Assembly: GCF_003148685.1 (NCBI RefSeq)
Contig: NZ_QGGR01000018.1
Location: 1-64,000 of the forward strand
DNA from: Actinoplanes xinjiangensis
Lineage (GTDB): Bacteria; Actinomycetota; Actinomycetes; Mycobacteriales; Micromonosporaceae
Direction of reading: 5' to 3'
Length of the DNA stretch: 64,000 nt
The position numbers and the translations under genes are program-made. The notes under the pieces are model-generated. The model saw only the letters and a list, made by a program, of their open reading frames with translations. It was not told where the DNA came from and ran no database searches. Shown piece by piece: positions 8,714 to 15,908 of this stretch; the stretch's first letter is position 1, and each line of letters starts with the position of its first letter.

Positions 8714-9628
8714 TCAGATACCGCGGCCTCGCTTGTGCAGCGCTGAAAGGACGTTCTCCACCTTGACCGCTCCGGTCATCGCCGCCAAGGCGATCGCCGC
8801 ACGAGGTTCCCGCCAATTCGCCCGCACCGCCTCCCGGGTGTACCGCCAGGCGGCGCCCCGGTTGCCGGACGCCGCCGACCAGCACGCCAGCTGACCGTAG
8901 ACCCGGGCCGCGCCCGGACGGCAGCCGCTGATCTCCGGGTGCCGCTGCATCATCCAGCGCAGCGACGAGATCTTGGTGGCGTACTCGTACGCGTAGTGCG
9001 AGGTCCGGCCCCACAGCACCCGAACCAGCGGCTCGTCCAGGTGAACGATCGGCACACGGCGCGCCGCCCTGAGCAGAAGATCCCAGTCCTCGTTCTGGCT
9101 GCCCGGCGCGTCCTCGGCGACCAGCCCGACCCGCTCCGGATCCAGCGCCTCCCGGCGGATCAGGAACGACGACGAATGCAGCATCGCCATCCGCGACCGG
9201 GCCAGATCGTCCACGGTCACCCGCGGCCGCCCGGCCAGCCGTGCCGTGCACCGGCCCTCGTACTCCACCTCGATCGCACACGTGGCGAACTCGGCCTCCG
9301 GCTCGGCCAGCAGCGCGGCCACCTGACGGCGCAGCTTGTCCGGCAGCCACTGGTCGTCGTCGTCACAGAACGCCATCAGCTCGGTGTCCAGCGCCAGCAG
9401 GCCGGTGTTCCGCGCGCCGGCCAGCCCCGGGGCCCGCCAATTCGTCAACACCAGCACCGGTACGCCGTCCGTCGACGCCAGCAGGTAGTCCGGCTCGGTC
9501 TGGTCGTACACCACCACCACCTTCAGCTCGCCCGGATAGCGCTGGGCGCGTACCGCGGCGATCGAGCGGCGCACCAGCTCGGGACGGTTCCGGGTGGGGA
9601 TCACGACCCCTACCGACGGCCAGTTCAT
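8714..9628 (-). CDS. Family 2 glycosyltransferase
   Basis: GT-A fold glycosyltransferase of 304 residues, probably adding a sugar to a lipid-linked repeat unit at the cytoplasmic face of the membrane. It opens with VGVVIPTRNRPELVRRSI, typical of GT2. It has a metal-binding acidic run FCDDDDQW around residue 95, and a probable catalytic acid in SQNEDWDLLLR. No membrane segment is visible. The ATG at 9628 shares one base with the stop of the sulfotransferase gene upstream (TGATG), so the two are coupled and probably act on the same glycan. Acceptor and donor cannot be told from sequence. Confidence 0.85.
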   Translation of the reverse strand: MNWPSVGVVIPTRNRPELVRRSIAAVRAQRYPGELKVVVVYDQTEPDYLLASTDGVPVLVLTNWRAPGLAGARNTGLLALDTELMAFCDDDDQWLPDKLRRQVAALLAEPEAEFATCAIEVEYEGRCTARLAGRPRVTVDDLARSRMAMLHSSSFLIRREALDPERVGLVAEDAPGSQNEDWDLLLRAARRVPIVHLDEPLVRVLWGRTSHYAYEYATKISSLRWMMQRHPEISGCRPGAARVYGQLACWSAASGNRGAAWRYTREAVRANWREPRAAIALAAMTGAVKVENVLSALHKRGRGI

Positions 9629-10560
9629 CACGCCTCCGATGCGATGTTGAGCGGGTAGCCGTACGCCCGCAGCAGTGGTCCGCACACCGCGCCGACCAGC
9701 CGCCGCTGCGCCCGCGGCAGCGCCGCCACCCACGCGTCGTCCCGGCGCAACGGCAGCCGGCCCACCGTGAACCGCATCGGATTGCCCGCCGCGCTGTGCC
9801 CCGCCCGCAGATCGGCGTGCCCGCTCCGGAGGAAGTCGAGGTCGTCCGGGTGCAGCGGGGCGCCCGCGAAATCGGCCAGGCGGATCAGACCGGCCCGCGG
9901 ATCGGCGAGGAACTCCTCGTAGCGGATCCGCCGAACCGGGACGCCACGCCGGGCCAGCAGGCCGAACGCGGCGTTGTGCGCGTTCCACAGCAGCGCCGAA
10001 CGCCCGGGGGAGTAGCGGGTCATCTGCTCCACGCCGTCGGTCTCCGGCCGGGCCACCGTCTTGGTCCACGAGTACGCCACCCCGCGGGCGTCCCGGACCA
10101 CGTGCACCACCCTCAGGTCGACGTCGTCCGCCCAGCGCAGCACATGCGCCAGCGCCGAGTGCTTGGAGGAGTCGATCACCACGCGGGCACCGGAGACCTC
10201 GGCCGCGGCGGCGTAGACCCGGGCGTAGTAGGAGGCGTACTCACGTACCTCGTCGGAGGCGGTGGTCGCCGAGGCCAGGCGGGGGATGTGCCGGGTCCGC
10301 TCGACGGCGTCGCGGAGGGCGTGCACCCGGTCCACGTCGACGTTCGACCACCCGTCGAAGGCCAGTTCGCCGACGCGTTTCCAGAAGTCGCACCCGGAGA
10401 ACCGCTGCCCGCAGCCGCATCGTTCGTCGTCCCGGACGTCGCGCTGCCACAGGTGGACGACCTCGCCGAGAGCACACATCCCCGGCAACTCACCGAGCAG
10501 GCGCTCCACGAGCGTTGTCCCACTTCGTCCGAATCCACCCAGAAACAGCACTTGTGCCAC
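9628..10560 (-). CDS. PAPS-dependent sulfotransferase family protein
   Basis: Transfers sulfate from PAPS to an acceptor, probably a glycan. The 310-residue protein starts with the 5'-phosphosulfate-binding loop FGRSGTT (residues 10-16). It keeps the 3'-phosphate-binding motif VVRDARGVAYSW after an IDSSKHS segment, a pattern characteristic of bacterial sulfotransferase-3-type proteins. It is the first gene of a two-gene minus-strand unit with the GT2 gene and diverges from the TagA-like gene across only 62 bp, so their promoters sit back to back. Together with the second sulfotransferase and APS kinase in this locus it suggests a sulfated polysaccharide. An alternative acceptor such as a lipid or small molecule cannot be excluded. 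Confidence 0.85.
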   Translation of the reverse strand: MAQVLFLGGFGRSGTTLVERLLGELPGMCALGEVVHLWQRDVRDDERCGCGQRFSGCDFWKRVGELAFDGWSNVDVDRVHALRDAVERTRHIPRLASATTASDEVREYASYYARVYAAAAEVSGARVVIDSSKHSALAHVLRWADDVDLRVVHVVRDARGVAYSWTKTVARPETDGVEQMTRYSPGRSALLWNAHNAAFGLLARRGVPVRRIRYEEFLADPRAGLIRLADFAGAPLHPDDLDFLRSGHADLRAGHSAAGNPMRFTVGRLPLRRDDAWVAALPRAQRRLVGAVCGPLLRAYGYPLNIASEA

Positions 10561-10622
10561 TTTGGCCCGCCTTTGCTCGTTTCGTTCTCGTAACGAGTCA
10601 AGCAGGCAAAAGGAGGCGTCAA

Positions 10623-12071
10623 GTGACTATCGAGGCTTTCGACCGCGTGCACCTCGACGGAACCGGAATCGACCGCATCACCGAGGACGAAGTCGTCGCC
10701 GTGGTCCGCGAGTCCCTGGCACACGGACGCGGCGGCCGGATCATCACCCCCAACGTCGACATCCTGCGCCGGGCCTCCGCCGACCCCGGCGTCCGCCGCC
10801 ACCTCGACGACGCCGACCTGATCGTCGCCGACGGCATGCCGCTCGTCTGGGCCAGCCGCCTCGGCGGGTCACCCCTCCCCGAACGCGTCGCCGGCAGCAG
10901 CCTCATCTGGTCCCTCTCCGAAGGCCTCGGCCGGGACGCCCGCTCCATCTTCATCATCGGCGGCACCCCCGCCACCGGCAGCACCCCCGCCACCACCGCC
11001 ACGCGGGACACGACCGCCGCCGGCGGTACTCCCGCCACCGCCGGCACTCGGGCCACCGCCACCGGCACCGCGGCCGTCACCGGCACCGCCCCCGGCCGGG
11101 GCCCCGCCCACCGGCGAACGTCCCGCGCCGCCGGACCCCCGGCTCCGCCGGGACAGGCCCCGGCTGGTTCTCACCGTCGTCTCAGCGACGCTGAGACGAC
11201 GGTGGAGACCAGCCGGGAAGATCCAGTCCCGGCAGCGGAGAGCCACACCGGCGTCTGGCCTTCGAGCGGCCGCGGCGACGTCCCGGCTCCGGAAGGCCAC
11301 AGCGGTGTCCCGGTTCCGGGCCGCGGCGGTGTCCCGGGTCCGGAAGGCCACAGCGACGGCCCGGGTCAGGAGGGGCGCAGCGACGTCTCAGGTCTGGACG
11401 GGCGCGACGACATTGCGGGTATGGAGGGGCGCGGCGATGTCGCGGCTTCAGAAGGTCGCGGTGATGTCTCGGCCAGGGAGAGGGGCGGCGGCGCACGGAC
11501 AGCGACGAAGGTCCGCACCGTCGGGAGAACGGTGGACCGCGACCGGACCCGAAGATCCGACAGTTCTGGCGTCACCTCGGCAGCCGTCAAGGCCGCACTC
11601 GGTGCCGTAGCAGCCGTGAAGGCCGCCCGCATCGCCGGGAAGGACGGTGCCGCCCGCGCTGCCGACCGGCTCACTGATGCGTTCCCGGGCCTGCGCATCG
11701 CTGGAACTCTCAGCCCCGACTACGGGTTCGAGGAGGACGAGGCCACCTACGCCGACTTCTGCGCCACGGTCGTCGCGGCCCGGCCGGACCTGGTCTTCGT
11801 CGGCCTCGGTTTCCCCAAACAGGAACTCGTCATCGAACGCCTCCGCCCACACCTGCCGAACTCCTGGTTCGTCGGTTGCGGCGCCGCCGTCAACTTCGTC
11901 GCCGGCGACATCGAACGTGCCCCCCTCTGGATGCAACGCACCGGCCTCGAATGGGCCCACCGCCTCGGCATCGAACCCCGTCGCCTGGCCGGCCGATACC
12001 TCCGCCACGACGCCCCCTACGCCCTCCGCCTCCTGGCCCGGGCCCCCCGCCGCCGAAGCCTCCGCCCCTGA
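10623..12071 (+). CDS. WecG/TagA/CpsF glycosyltransferase with large low-complexity insert
   Basis: Family members transfer N-acetylmannosamine(uronic acid) or related sugars to a lipid-linked acceptor and are about 240-260 residues; this one is 482. Residues 1-117 form the N-terminal half (ITPNVDILRRA, then LPERVAGSSLIW and SIFIIGG). The second half resumes near residue 346 (AADRLTDAFPGLRIAGT, FVGLGFPKQE) and ends with the usual C-terminal appendage GLEWAHRLGIEPRRLAGRYL. Between them are about 228 residues of Thr/Ala-, then Gly/Asp/Glu-rich sequence, encoded partly by 27-bp repeats and by a near-perfect 55-bp palindrome. The frame stays open throughout. The GTG at 10623 has an excellent AAAGGAGG 6 nt upstream. 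The insert falls in the loop after the GGNP-type motif, so the fold may survive, but activity is uncertain. Confidence 0.85.
   Translation: MTIEAFDRVHLDGTGIDRITEDEVVAVVRESLAHGRGGRIITPNVDILRRASADPGVRRHLDDADLIVADGMPLVWASRLGGSPLPERVAGSSLIWSLSEGLGRDARSIFIIGGTPATGSTPATTATRDTTAAGGTPATAGTRATATGTAAVTGTAPGRGPAHRRTSRAAGPPAPPGQAPAGSHRRLSDAETTVETSREDPVPAAESHTGVWPSSGRGDVPAPEGHSGVPVPGRGGVPGPEGHSDGPGQEGRSDVSGLDGRDDIAGMEGRGDVAASEGRGDVSARERGGGARTATKVRTVGRTVDRDRTRRSDSSGVTSAAVKAALGAVAAVKAARIAGKDGAARAADRLTDAFPGLRIAGTLSPDYGFEEDEATYADFCATVVAARPDLVFVGLGFPKQELVIERLRPHLPNSWFVGCGAAVNFVAGDIERAPLWMQRTGLEWAHRLGIEPRRLAGRYLRHDAPYALRLLARAPRRRSLRP
11161..11215. repeat. 55-bp palindrome, copy A, inside the TagA-like gene
   Basis: CGGCTGGT at 11161 pairs with ACCAGCCG ending at 11215, and the interior is almost perfectly complementary about a centre at 11188 with a single extra G. 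Three related palindromes lie downstream at 12143-12324. This copy is in frame within the gene's insert. Confidence 0.85.
11268..11490 (+). repeat. 27-bp coding tandem repeat in the glycosyltransferase insert
   Basis: Units of 24-27 bp encode variants of EGRGDVSGL. Five consecutive 27-bp units run from 11343 to 11477, with more diverged units before them. The unit length keeps the frame. Confidence 0.8.
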
Positions 12072-12142
12072 CCATCCACTCGCGGCCGTCCAGGCCCCAC
12101 GCCGAGAACGGCGAACCCGTAGGCCGCACCTGTGGATCAAGT

Positions 12143-12324
12143 CCGGCTGGTCCTCAGCGTCGTCTCACGGCGGTTGAGGCAGCGGTGGGAGCCAGCCGGG
12201 TCGTTCGGGCTGGACGTCAGCGTTGTCTCAGGGCAGCTGAAGCAGCGGTGGCAGCCAGCCGGGGCCTTCCGGCTGGTTCTCAGCGTTGTCTTGCGGTGCT
12301 CGAGACAGCGCTGACGTCCAGCCG
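12143..12324. repeat. Array of three imperfect palindromic repeats (copies B, C, D)
   Basis: Three copies at about 12143-12199, 12207-12262 and 12269-12324. Each begins GGCTGG, contains a form of TCAGCGTTGTCTCA and its complement, and ends CCAGCC. They match copy A inside the preceding gene. The elements are too short to encode anything and are spaced by fewer than 10 nt, which is REP/MITE-like. No coding function is seen. Confidence 0.75.
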
Positions 12325-12968
12325 TGCGAGATCGACCTGCCGCAGCTGGACGTTCCCGGAATGGCGGCAAGGGGCGGTCGCCAGACCGCCGGTCTCCCCG
12401 CGCGACGACGGCGGGAGAGGGCGCGGCCGATCACCTCCGGATGGCGGCAGCGTGGGGGTGCCGGGCGGAAGACTTCCGGATGGCGGCGAGGGGACACAGC
12501 AGAACACCTTCGGATGGCGGCGCGGGGGAACGCGCGGGGAAGACCTTCGGATGACGGCGGGCGGGCGCGTGTGGCGGACCTTCCGAAGGCGGCGGCGGCG
12601 AGTGGGCGCGGCGGAGGACCTCCCCATGGCGGCGGCATGGGGGCGCGGGCGGAGGACCTCCGGGCAGAGGCGCGGGAGGGCGGCGTCCGGTCAGGGTGCC
12701 GAGGACGGTGGGAAGGCGGGCGGGATGAAGCCGTTCGGTCAGCTGTCGGGGTCGGCTTCCTCGGTGTCGTGTGGGCCGGCGAGGAAGTGGAGGGCGGGGA
12801 GGGGCGGCTTCGGGTCGGTCCCGGTGGGTGTCTCGTTCGCCTCGGTGGGGATCGGGCGGAAGCGGAGGGCCGGAAGCGGCGGTCGGCGGCCGTCCCCCAT
12901 TGCCGCAGGGCGCGCCTCGGCGGCGATGGCGGTGAATCGGGGCAGTGCGGGTGTGGTCACGTCAATCC
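12325..12968. repeat. Gene-free stretch with degenerate GGATGGCGGC repeats
   Basis: No convincing gene. Short direct repeats built on CCTTCGGATGGCGGC recur about every 35-60 bp (near 12354, 12436, 12477, 12513, 12546, 12582, 12617). Long open frames exist in several phases here but are Gly/Arg/Ala-rich, have no family resemblance and overlap each other, as expected for very GC-rich repeat DNA. Confidence 0.6.
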
Positions 12969-13715
12969 TCAATTACTTCCTTCGCCGCCGGCTGACGGCG
13001 GCGCGGGCGGTGGGGTGAAAGGCGGTGGGGTCGGAGCCGGCGGTGTCGAAGGCGGTGGCGTCGAAGGCAGTGCGGTTGAAGGCGGCGAGGTCGGAGCCGG
13101 TGGGGTCGAAGGCGGTGGCGGCGCGGGCGGTGGGGTGGAAGGCGGTCGGGAAGGGTGGGAGCGGCCGGCGCGGGCCGCCCGGTGGCGCTGGGCCCGCCGC
13201 TCGTGGGCGCCCGGAACGCCGCGGAACACGCCGCAGCGCCGGCCCGCACGGGTGAGTGGTACGCCGATCGTCGGCTGTGGGTAGTCGAGCGCGTCGTAGC
13301 CGCTCTGCCACGGGAACCGGTCGGCCGGGTCGGGCCAGGTCAACTGTAGGAGCCGGACCCGGTCGTCGCCGTAGCGCATAAGTGCCGCGCCGGGGAACAG
13401 GGTCTCCGTGATCTCGCCGGCGACGACGCGGACCTCCTGCCCGTCGAGGAGGCCGCGGAGCCGATGCCCGTGGCGCAGCAGCAGGCCCTCGTCGCAAACC
13501 CTACCGGCGACCTCGTTGAGCAGCACATGCCCCGTCTCGGGTGGCAGGCCGGCGATGGTGAGCTCGGGGAAGCCGTAACCGGTGAGGCCGACGGTGTAGG
13601 CGAACGCCACCGTGTCGGGAGGGTCGTCCTCGGTGGGCACGACGTGCACGACGGCCCACCCGAATTTCTCGATGATCTCGCTCTGCTCGTCGAAGAAGTC
13701 GTCGAGGTAGGACAC
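12969..13715 (-). CDS. DUF4262-type protein with Pro/Ser/Thr-rich tail
   Basis: The N-terminal part of about 170 residues resembles the DUF4262 family: EKFGWAVVHVVPTEDDPPD, AFAYTVGLTGYGFPELTIAG, then EVRVVAGEITE and WPDPADRFPW. This family has no established biochemical role. The last 70 or so residues are almost pure Pro/Ser/Thr/Ala, encoded by repeats of the GGCGGTGGGGTCGAA type on the plus strand, which looks like repeat expansion into the 3' end. The GTG at 13715 is preferred because GGGGG lies 9 nt upstream; ATG 13769 and GTG 13724 are alternatives. It diverges from the VOC gene and has no obvious link to the polysaccharide genes around it. Confidence 0.75.
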   Translation of the reverse strand: MSYLDDFFDEQSEIIEKFGWAVVHVVPTEDDPPDTVAFAYTVGLTGYGFPELTIAGLPPETGHVLLNEVAGRVCDEGLLLRHGHRLRGLLDGQEVRVVAGEITETLFPGAALMRYGDDRVRLLQLTWPDPADRFPWQSGYDALDYPQPTIGVPLTRAGRRCGVFRGVPGAHERRAQRHRAARAGRSHPSRPPSTPPPAPPPPSTPPAPTSPPSTALPSTPPPSTPPAPTPPPFTPPPAPPSAGGEGSN

Positions 13716-13793
13716 CGCGGACACCCCCGTTGGGCTCGGCCTGGCTGACAGAGCACAACTATGGAACACACGTACGACATTTTTTCGCGGCTG

Positions 13794-13827
13794 GTTAACC
13801 GTACGCGCGTACTGTTAGGGTCTGGCC
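13794..13827 (+). promoter_or_regulatory. Probable leaderless promoter with palindromic operator before the VOC gene
   Basis: TTAACC (13794-13799), 16 bp, TAGGGT (13816-13821), then exactly 6 nt to the ATG at 13828, the spacing expected for a leaderless actinobacterial transcript. The perfect palindrome GTACGCGCGTAC (13801-13812) sits between the two boxes, where a repressor would block polymerase. Confidence 0.5.
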
Positions 13828-14202
13828 ATGGGGTTTCGAATCGACGATCTGCATCATGTGCAACTGCTGATCCCACCGGGTGGTGAGGGTGGCGCCCGGG
13901 CGTTCTACAGCGGCGTCCTCGGCATGGCCGAGATCATCAAGCCGCCGGTGCTCGCCGCCCGGGGTGGCTGCTGGTTCCGCGGCGGCGGCTGGGAGGTGCA
14001 TCTGTCGCCGGTCCCCGACTTCGCGCCGGCCCGCAAGTCGCATCCCGGTGTGCTGATCAGCGGCCTGGACGCGCTGGCGCAGACCCTGGAGGCCGCCGGT
14101 CACCCGGTCGAGTGGGATCCGCATTTCCCGGGCCACCGGCGGCTCTACTCCGCCGACGGCCACGGCAACCGGCTGGAGTTCCTGGAGCGGATCAGGGATT
14201 GA
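13828..14202 (+). CDS. VOC (glyoxalase/bleomycin-resistance fold) protein
   Basis: A 124-residue single-domain protein of the vicinal-oxygen-chelate superfamily. It starts DDLHHVQLLIPPGGEGGARAF with a metal-ligand-type His, has GGCWFRGGGWEVHLSP in the middle, and ends with LYSADGHGNRLEFLE, the usual place of the last Glu ligand. Substrate cannot be assigned; members include dioxygenases, lyases and drug-binding proteins. Transcription is probably leaderless from the promoter just upstream. Its 3' end overlaps the convergent GH26-like gene by 11 bp. Confidence 0.85.
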   Translation: MGFRIDDLHHVQLLIPPGGEGGARAFYSGVLGMAEIIKPPVLAARGGCWFRGGGWEVHLSPVPDFAPARKSHPGVLISGLDALAQTLEAAGHPVEWDPHFPGHRRLYSADGHGNRLEFLERIRD

Positions 14203-15181
14203 AGTAGGGGTCCTGCACCAGCCGCTGAAAGGCCCGGAAGGCCCGCTTGTCCCCGGTGAGCTGGAACTGCTGGTTGGGCCCGTTGCCCTCCGGATCGGAC
14301 TCGAAGTAGGCGACGGCCTTGATCTGCTTGTTCACCTTGAAGGTCCGTTCGGCGTCCTTGAGCCAGGCGGCCCGGGCCTCCGAGCCCCACGCCTTCGCCA
14401 CCCCGAACTCGCCGATCACGATCGGTTTCGGGTGCTGGGCGGCCCAGTCGAGGAACGGTCCCATCAGGGTGCCGATCGGCTTGTACTCGAAGCCGGCGTA
14501 GACGTCGACGCAGGTCCAGTCGACCTGGTCGTCGCCGGGGTAGAAGGCGGGCGCGTCGCCGCGGATGAAGCCCTCGGCGGTCGGGCACCACACCCAGGAC
14601 ACGTTGTCGGTCTTCTCCTCGCGGAACATCTTCCGGACGTACCGCCAGGCCGCGATGTAGTCCTCGCCGGACCACATGGTGGCCTGGAGGTTGGGCCGGT
14701 CCATCTCCCAGCGCATCCGCAGCAGCACCGGCTTCTTGATCTTCCGGATCGCGGCGGCCTGTCGCCGGATCAGGTCGTCGTGTTCACCGGCCAGGATGGA
14801 CCGGTTGTCGCCGGTCGCCCAGCTGATCATGAACGATGCCCCGTCGGCGAGGAACGCCTCGTCCGACGGGGTGCCCATCATCTGGTCGAACCGCCGGTAC
14901 GTGTTGATGAAGTCGAGCCGCCGTCCCATCGACTGTTCCAGGCTGCCGACCGCGGTGAGCCGCCCCACGTGGGTCAGCTCGTCGGGCTTGATCCACGCCC
15001 CGAAGTAGGCGCCCTTGCGGGGCGGCTCGTACGGCCCGGACTCGTACGGCCCCGGGTTGACGGCGACCGCACGCGGCGCAGTCGACATGTCCGGTGAGGG
15101 TGGCGCGGGCTGGGGAGCGGGCTCGTCGGAGCAGCCGACCATGATCACCACCGCGGCGACGGCCGGCATCCACCTACGCAT
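14192..15181 (-). CDS. Secreted GH26-like glycoside hydrolase lipoprotein
   Basis: A 329-residue exported lipoprotein. The N-terminus MRRWMPAVAAVVIMVGCSD carries a type II signal with a lipobox ending in Cys17. After a Pro-rich linker the domain resembles family 26 (beta-mannanase-like) TIM barrels, with a probable acid/base Glu in LLRMRWEMDRP and a probable nucleophile Glu in IVIGEFGVAKAW. It is the last gene of the polysaccharide operon and overlaps the methyltransferase stop by 8 nt. A wall-anchored hydrolase or lyase that trims, releases or edits the exported polymer is the likely role. A second GH26-like protein is encoded at 24427. Confidence 0.8.
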   Translation of the reverse strand: MRRWMPAVAAVVIMVGCSDEPAPQPAPPSPDMSTAPRAVAVNPGPYESGPYEPPRKGAYFGAWIKPDELTHVGRLTAVGSLEQSMGRRLDFINTYRRFDQMMGTPSDEAFLADGASFMISWATGDNRSILAGEHDDLIRRQAAAIRKIKKPVLLRMRWEMDRPNLQATMWSGEDYIAAWRYVRKMFREEKTDNVSWVWCPTAEGFIRGDAPAFYPGDDQVDWTCVDVYAGFEYKPIGTLMGPFLDWAAQHPKPIVIGEFGVAKAWGSEARAAWLKDAERTFKVNKQIKAVAYFESDPEGNGPNQQFQLTGDKRAFRAFQRLVQDPYFNP

Positions 15182-15908
15182 GGACCCGACGGGCGGTGTA
15201 GAGGACGTTCACCGCGTATCCGTCGCTGCCCGGCAGCCTCCGTGCCGCCGCGTCCGCGAGACGTGCCATCCGGTTGTCGTGCAGCGACGGAGTGAGCATG
15301 GAGAACCCGCGCCGCTCCACGATCTCGAATCCGTGCCGCTCCAGCAGCTTCTCCACCTGGGTGTGGGAGAGTTCGGCGAACCAGCGTTCCCCGTCGTGCC
15401 GGCGGGCCCGCAGGTGCCGTACCGATCCGGCGTTGCCGTGGTTCTCCACCACGAGCAGCCCGGATCCGCGGTGCGGCAGCACCTTGGCGGCGAAGGCGAG
15501 CGCCCGGTCCCGGATGCCGTCGTCGACGTTGAGCAGCAGCCGGAAGATCGTGACGACGGCCGGGAAGCCGGCTGCCACCGGCTGCGGCACGGGACCTTCG
15601 GGGTCCACCCGGTGCCAGTAGGCGCGCGACCCGACCTCGGCCGCCTTGGCCATCATCTCGGCCGACGTGTCGTACCCGTGTGCCTCCCGGACCAGGCCGT
15701 GCAGCGCGCGGATCGCCCGCCCGGTGCCGCAGGCGAAGTCGTGATGTACCGGTGGATGTTCGACGAACTCCCGGCGCACCAGGGATCGCAGGTAGTCACG
15801 TTGCCGGTCGTTGATCCGCGACGCGTAGCTGTCCGGGGCGTACGTCACGGTCTCGTACTTCTCGACCGCCTCGGTGTCCTGGAACACCTCGGTGTAGTCG
15901 CTGGTCAA
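15174..15908 (-). CDS. SAM-dependent methyltransferase (class I)
   Basis: The 244-residue protein has the SAM-binding motif I HDFACGTGRAIRAL near residue 58, followed by an acidic turn (GYDTSAEMM). The TTG at 15908 is the start: AGGAGGAAGAG stands directly before it, and it overlaps the flippase stop as TTGA, the same 4-nt coupling seen along this operon. The longer open frame to 16025 lies inside the flippase coding sequence and is not used. It probably methylates a sugar or the nucleotide-linked precursor in polysaccharide synthesis. Substrate unknown. Confidence 0.85.
   Translation of the reverse strand: MTSDYTEVFQDTEAVEKYETVTYAPDSYASRINDRQRDYLRSLVRREFVEHPPVHHDFACGTGRAIRALHGLVREAHGYDTSAEMMAKAAEVGSRAYWHRVDPEGPVPQPVAAGFPAVVTIFRLLLNVDDGIRDRALAFAAKVLPHRGSGLLVVENHGNAGSVRHLRARRHDGERWFAELSHTQVEKLLERHGFEIVERRGFSMLTPSLHDNRMARLADAAARRLPGSDGYAVNVLYTARRVHA

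Noticed and set aside
9241..10593. 450-codon plus-strand frame opposite the glycosyltransferase and sulfotransferase genes
   Set aside because: Both opposite-strand genes have clear catalytic motifs and coupled starts; this frame is Pro/Arg-rich with no motif.
11161..11490. CRISPR array in the glycosyltransferase insert
   Set aside because: Repeats are contiguous 27-bp coding units without unique spacers, and no cas genes are present.
12286..13284. 332-codon plus-strand frame across the repeat region
   Set aside because: Gly/Ala/Arg repeats, overlaps the DUF4262 gene in antisense, no SD or known domain.
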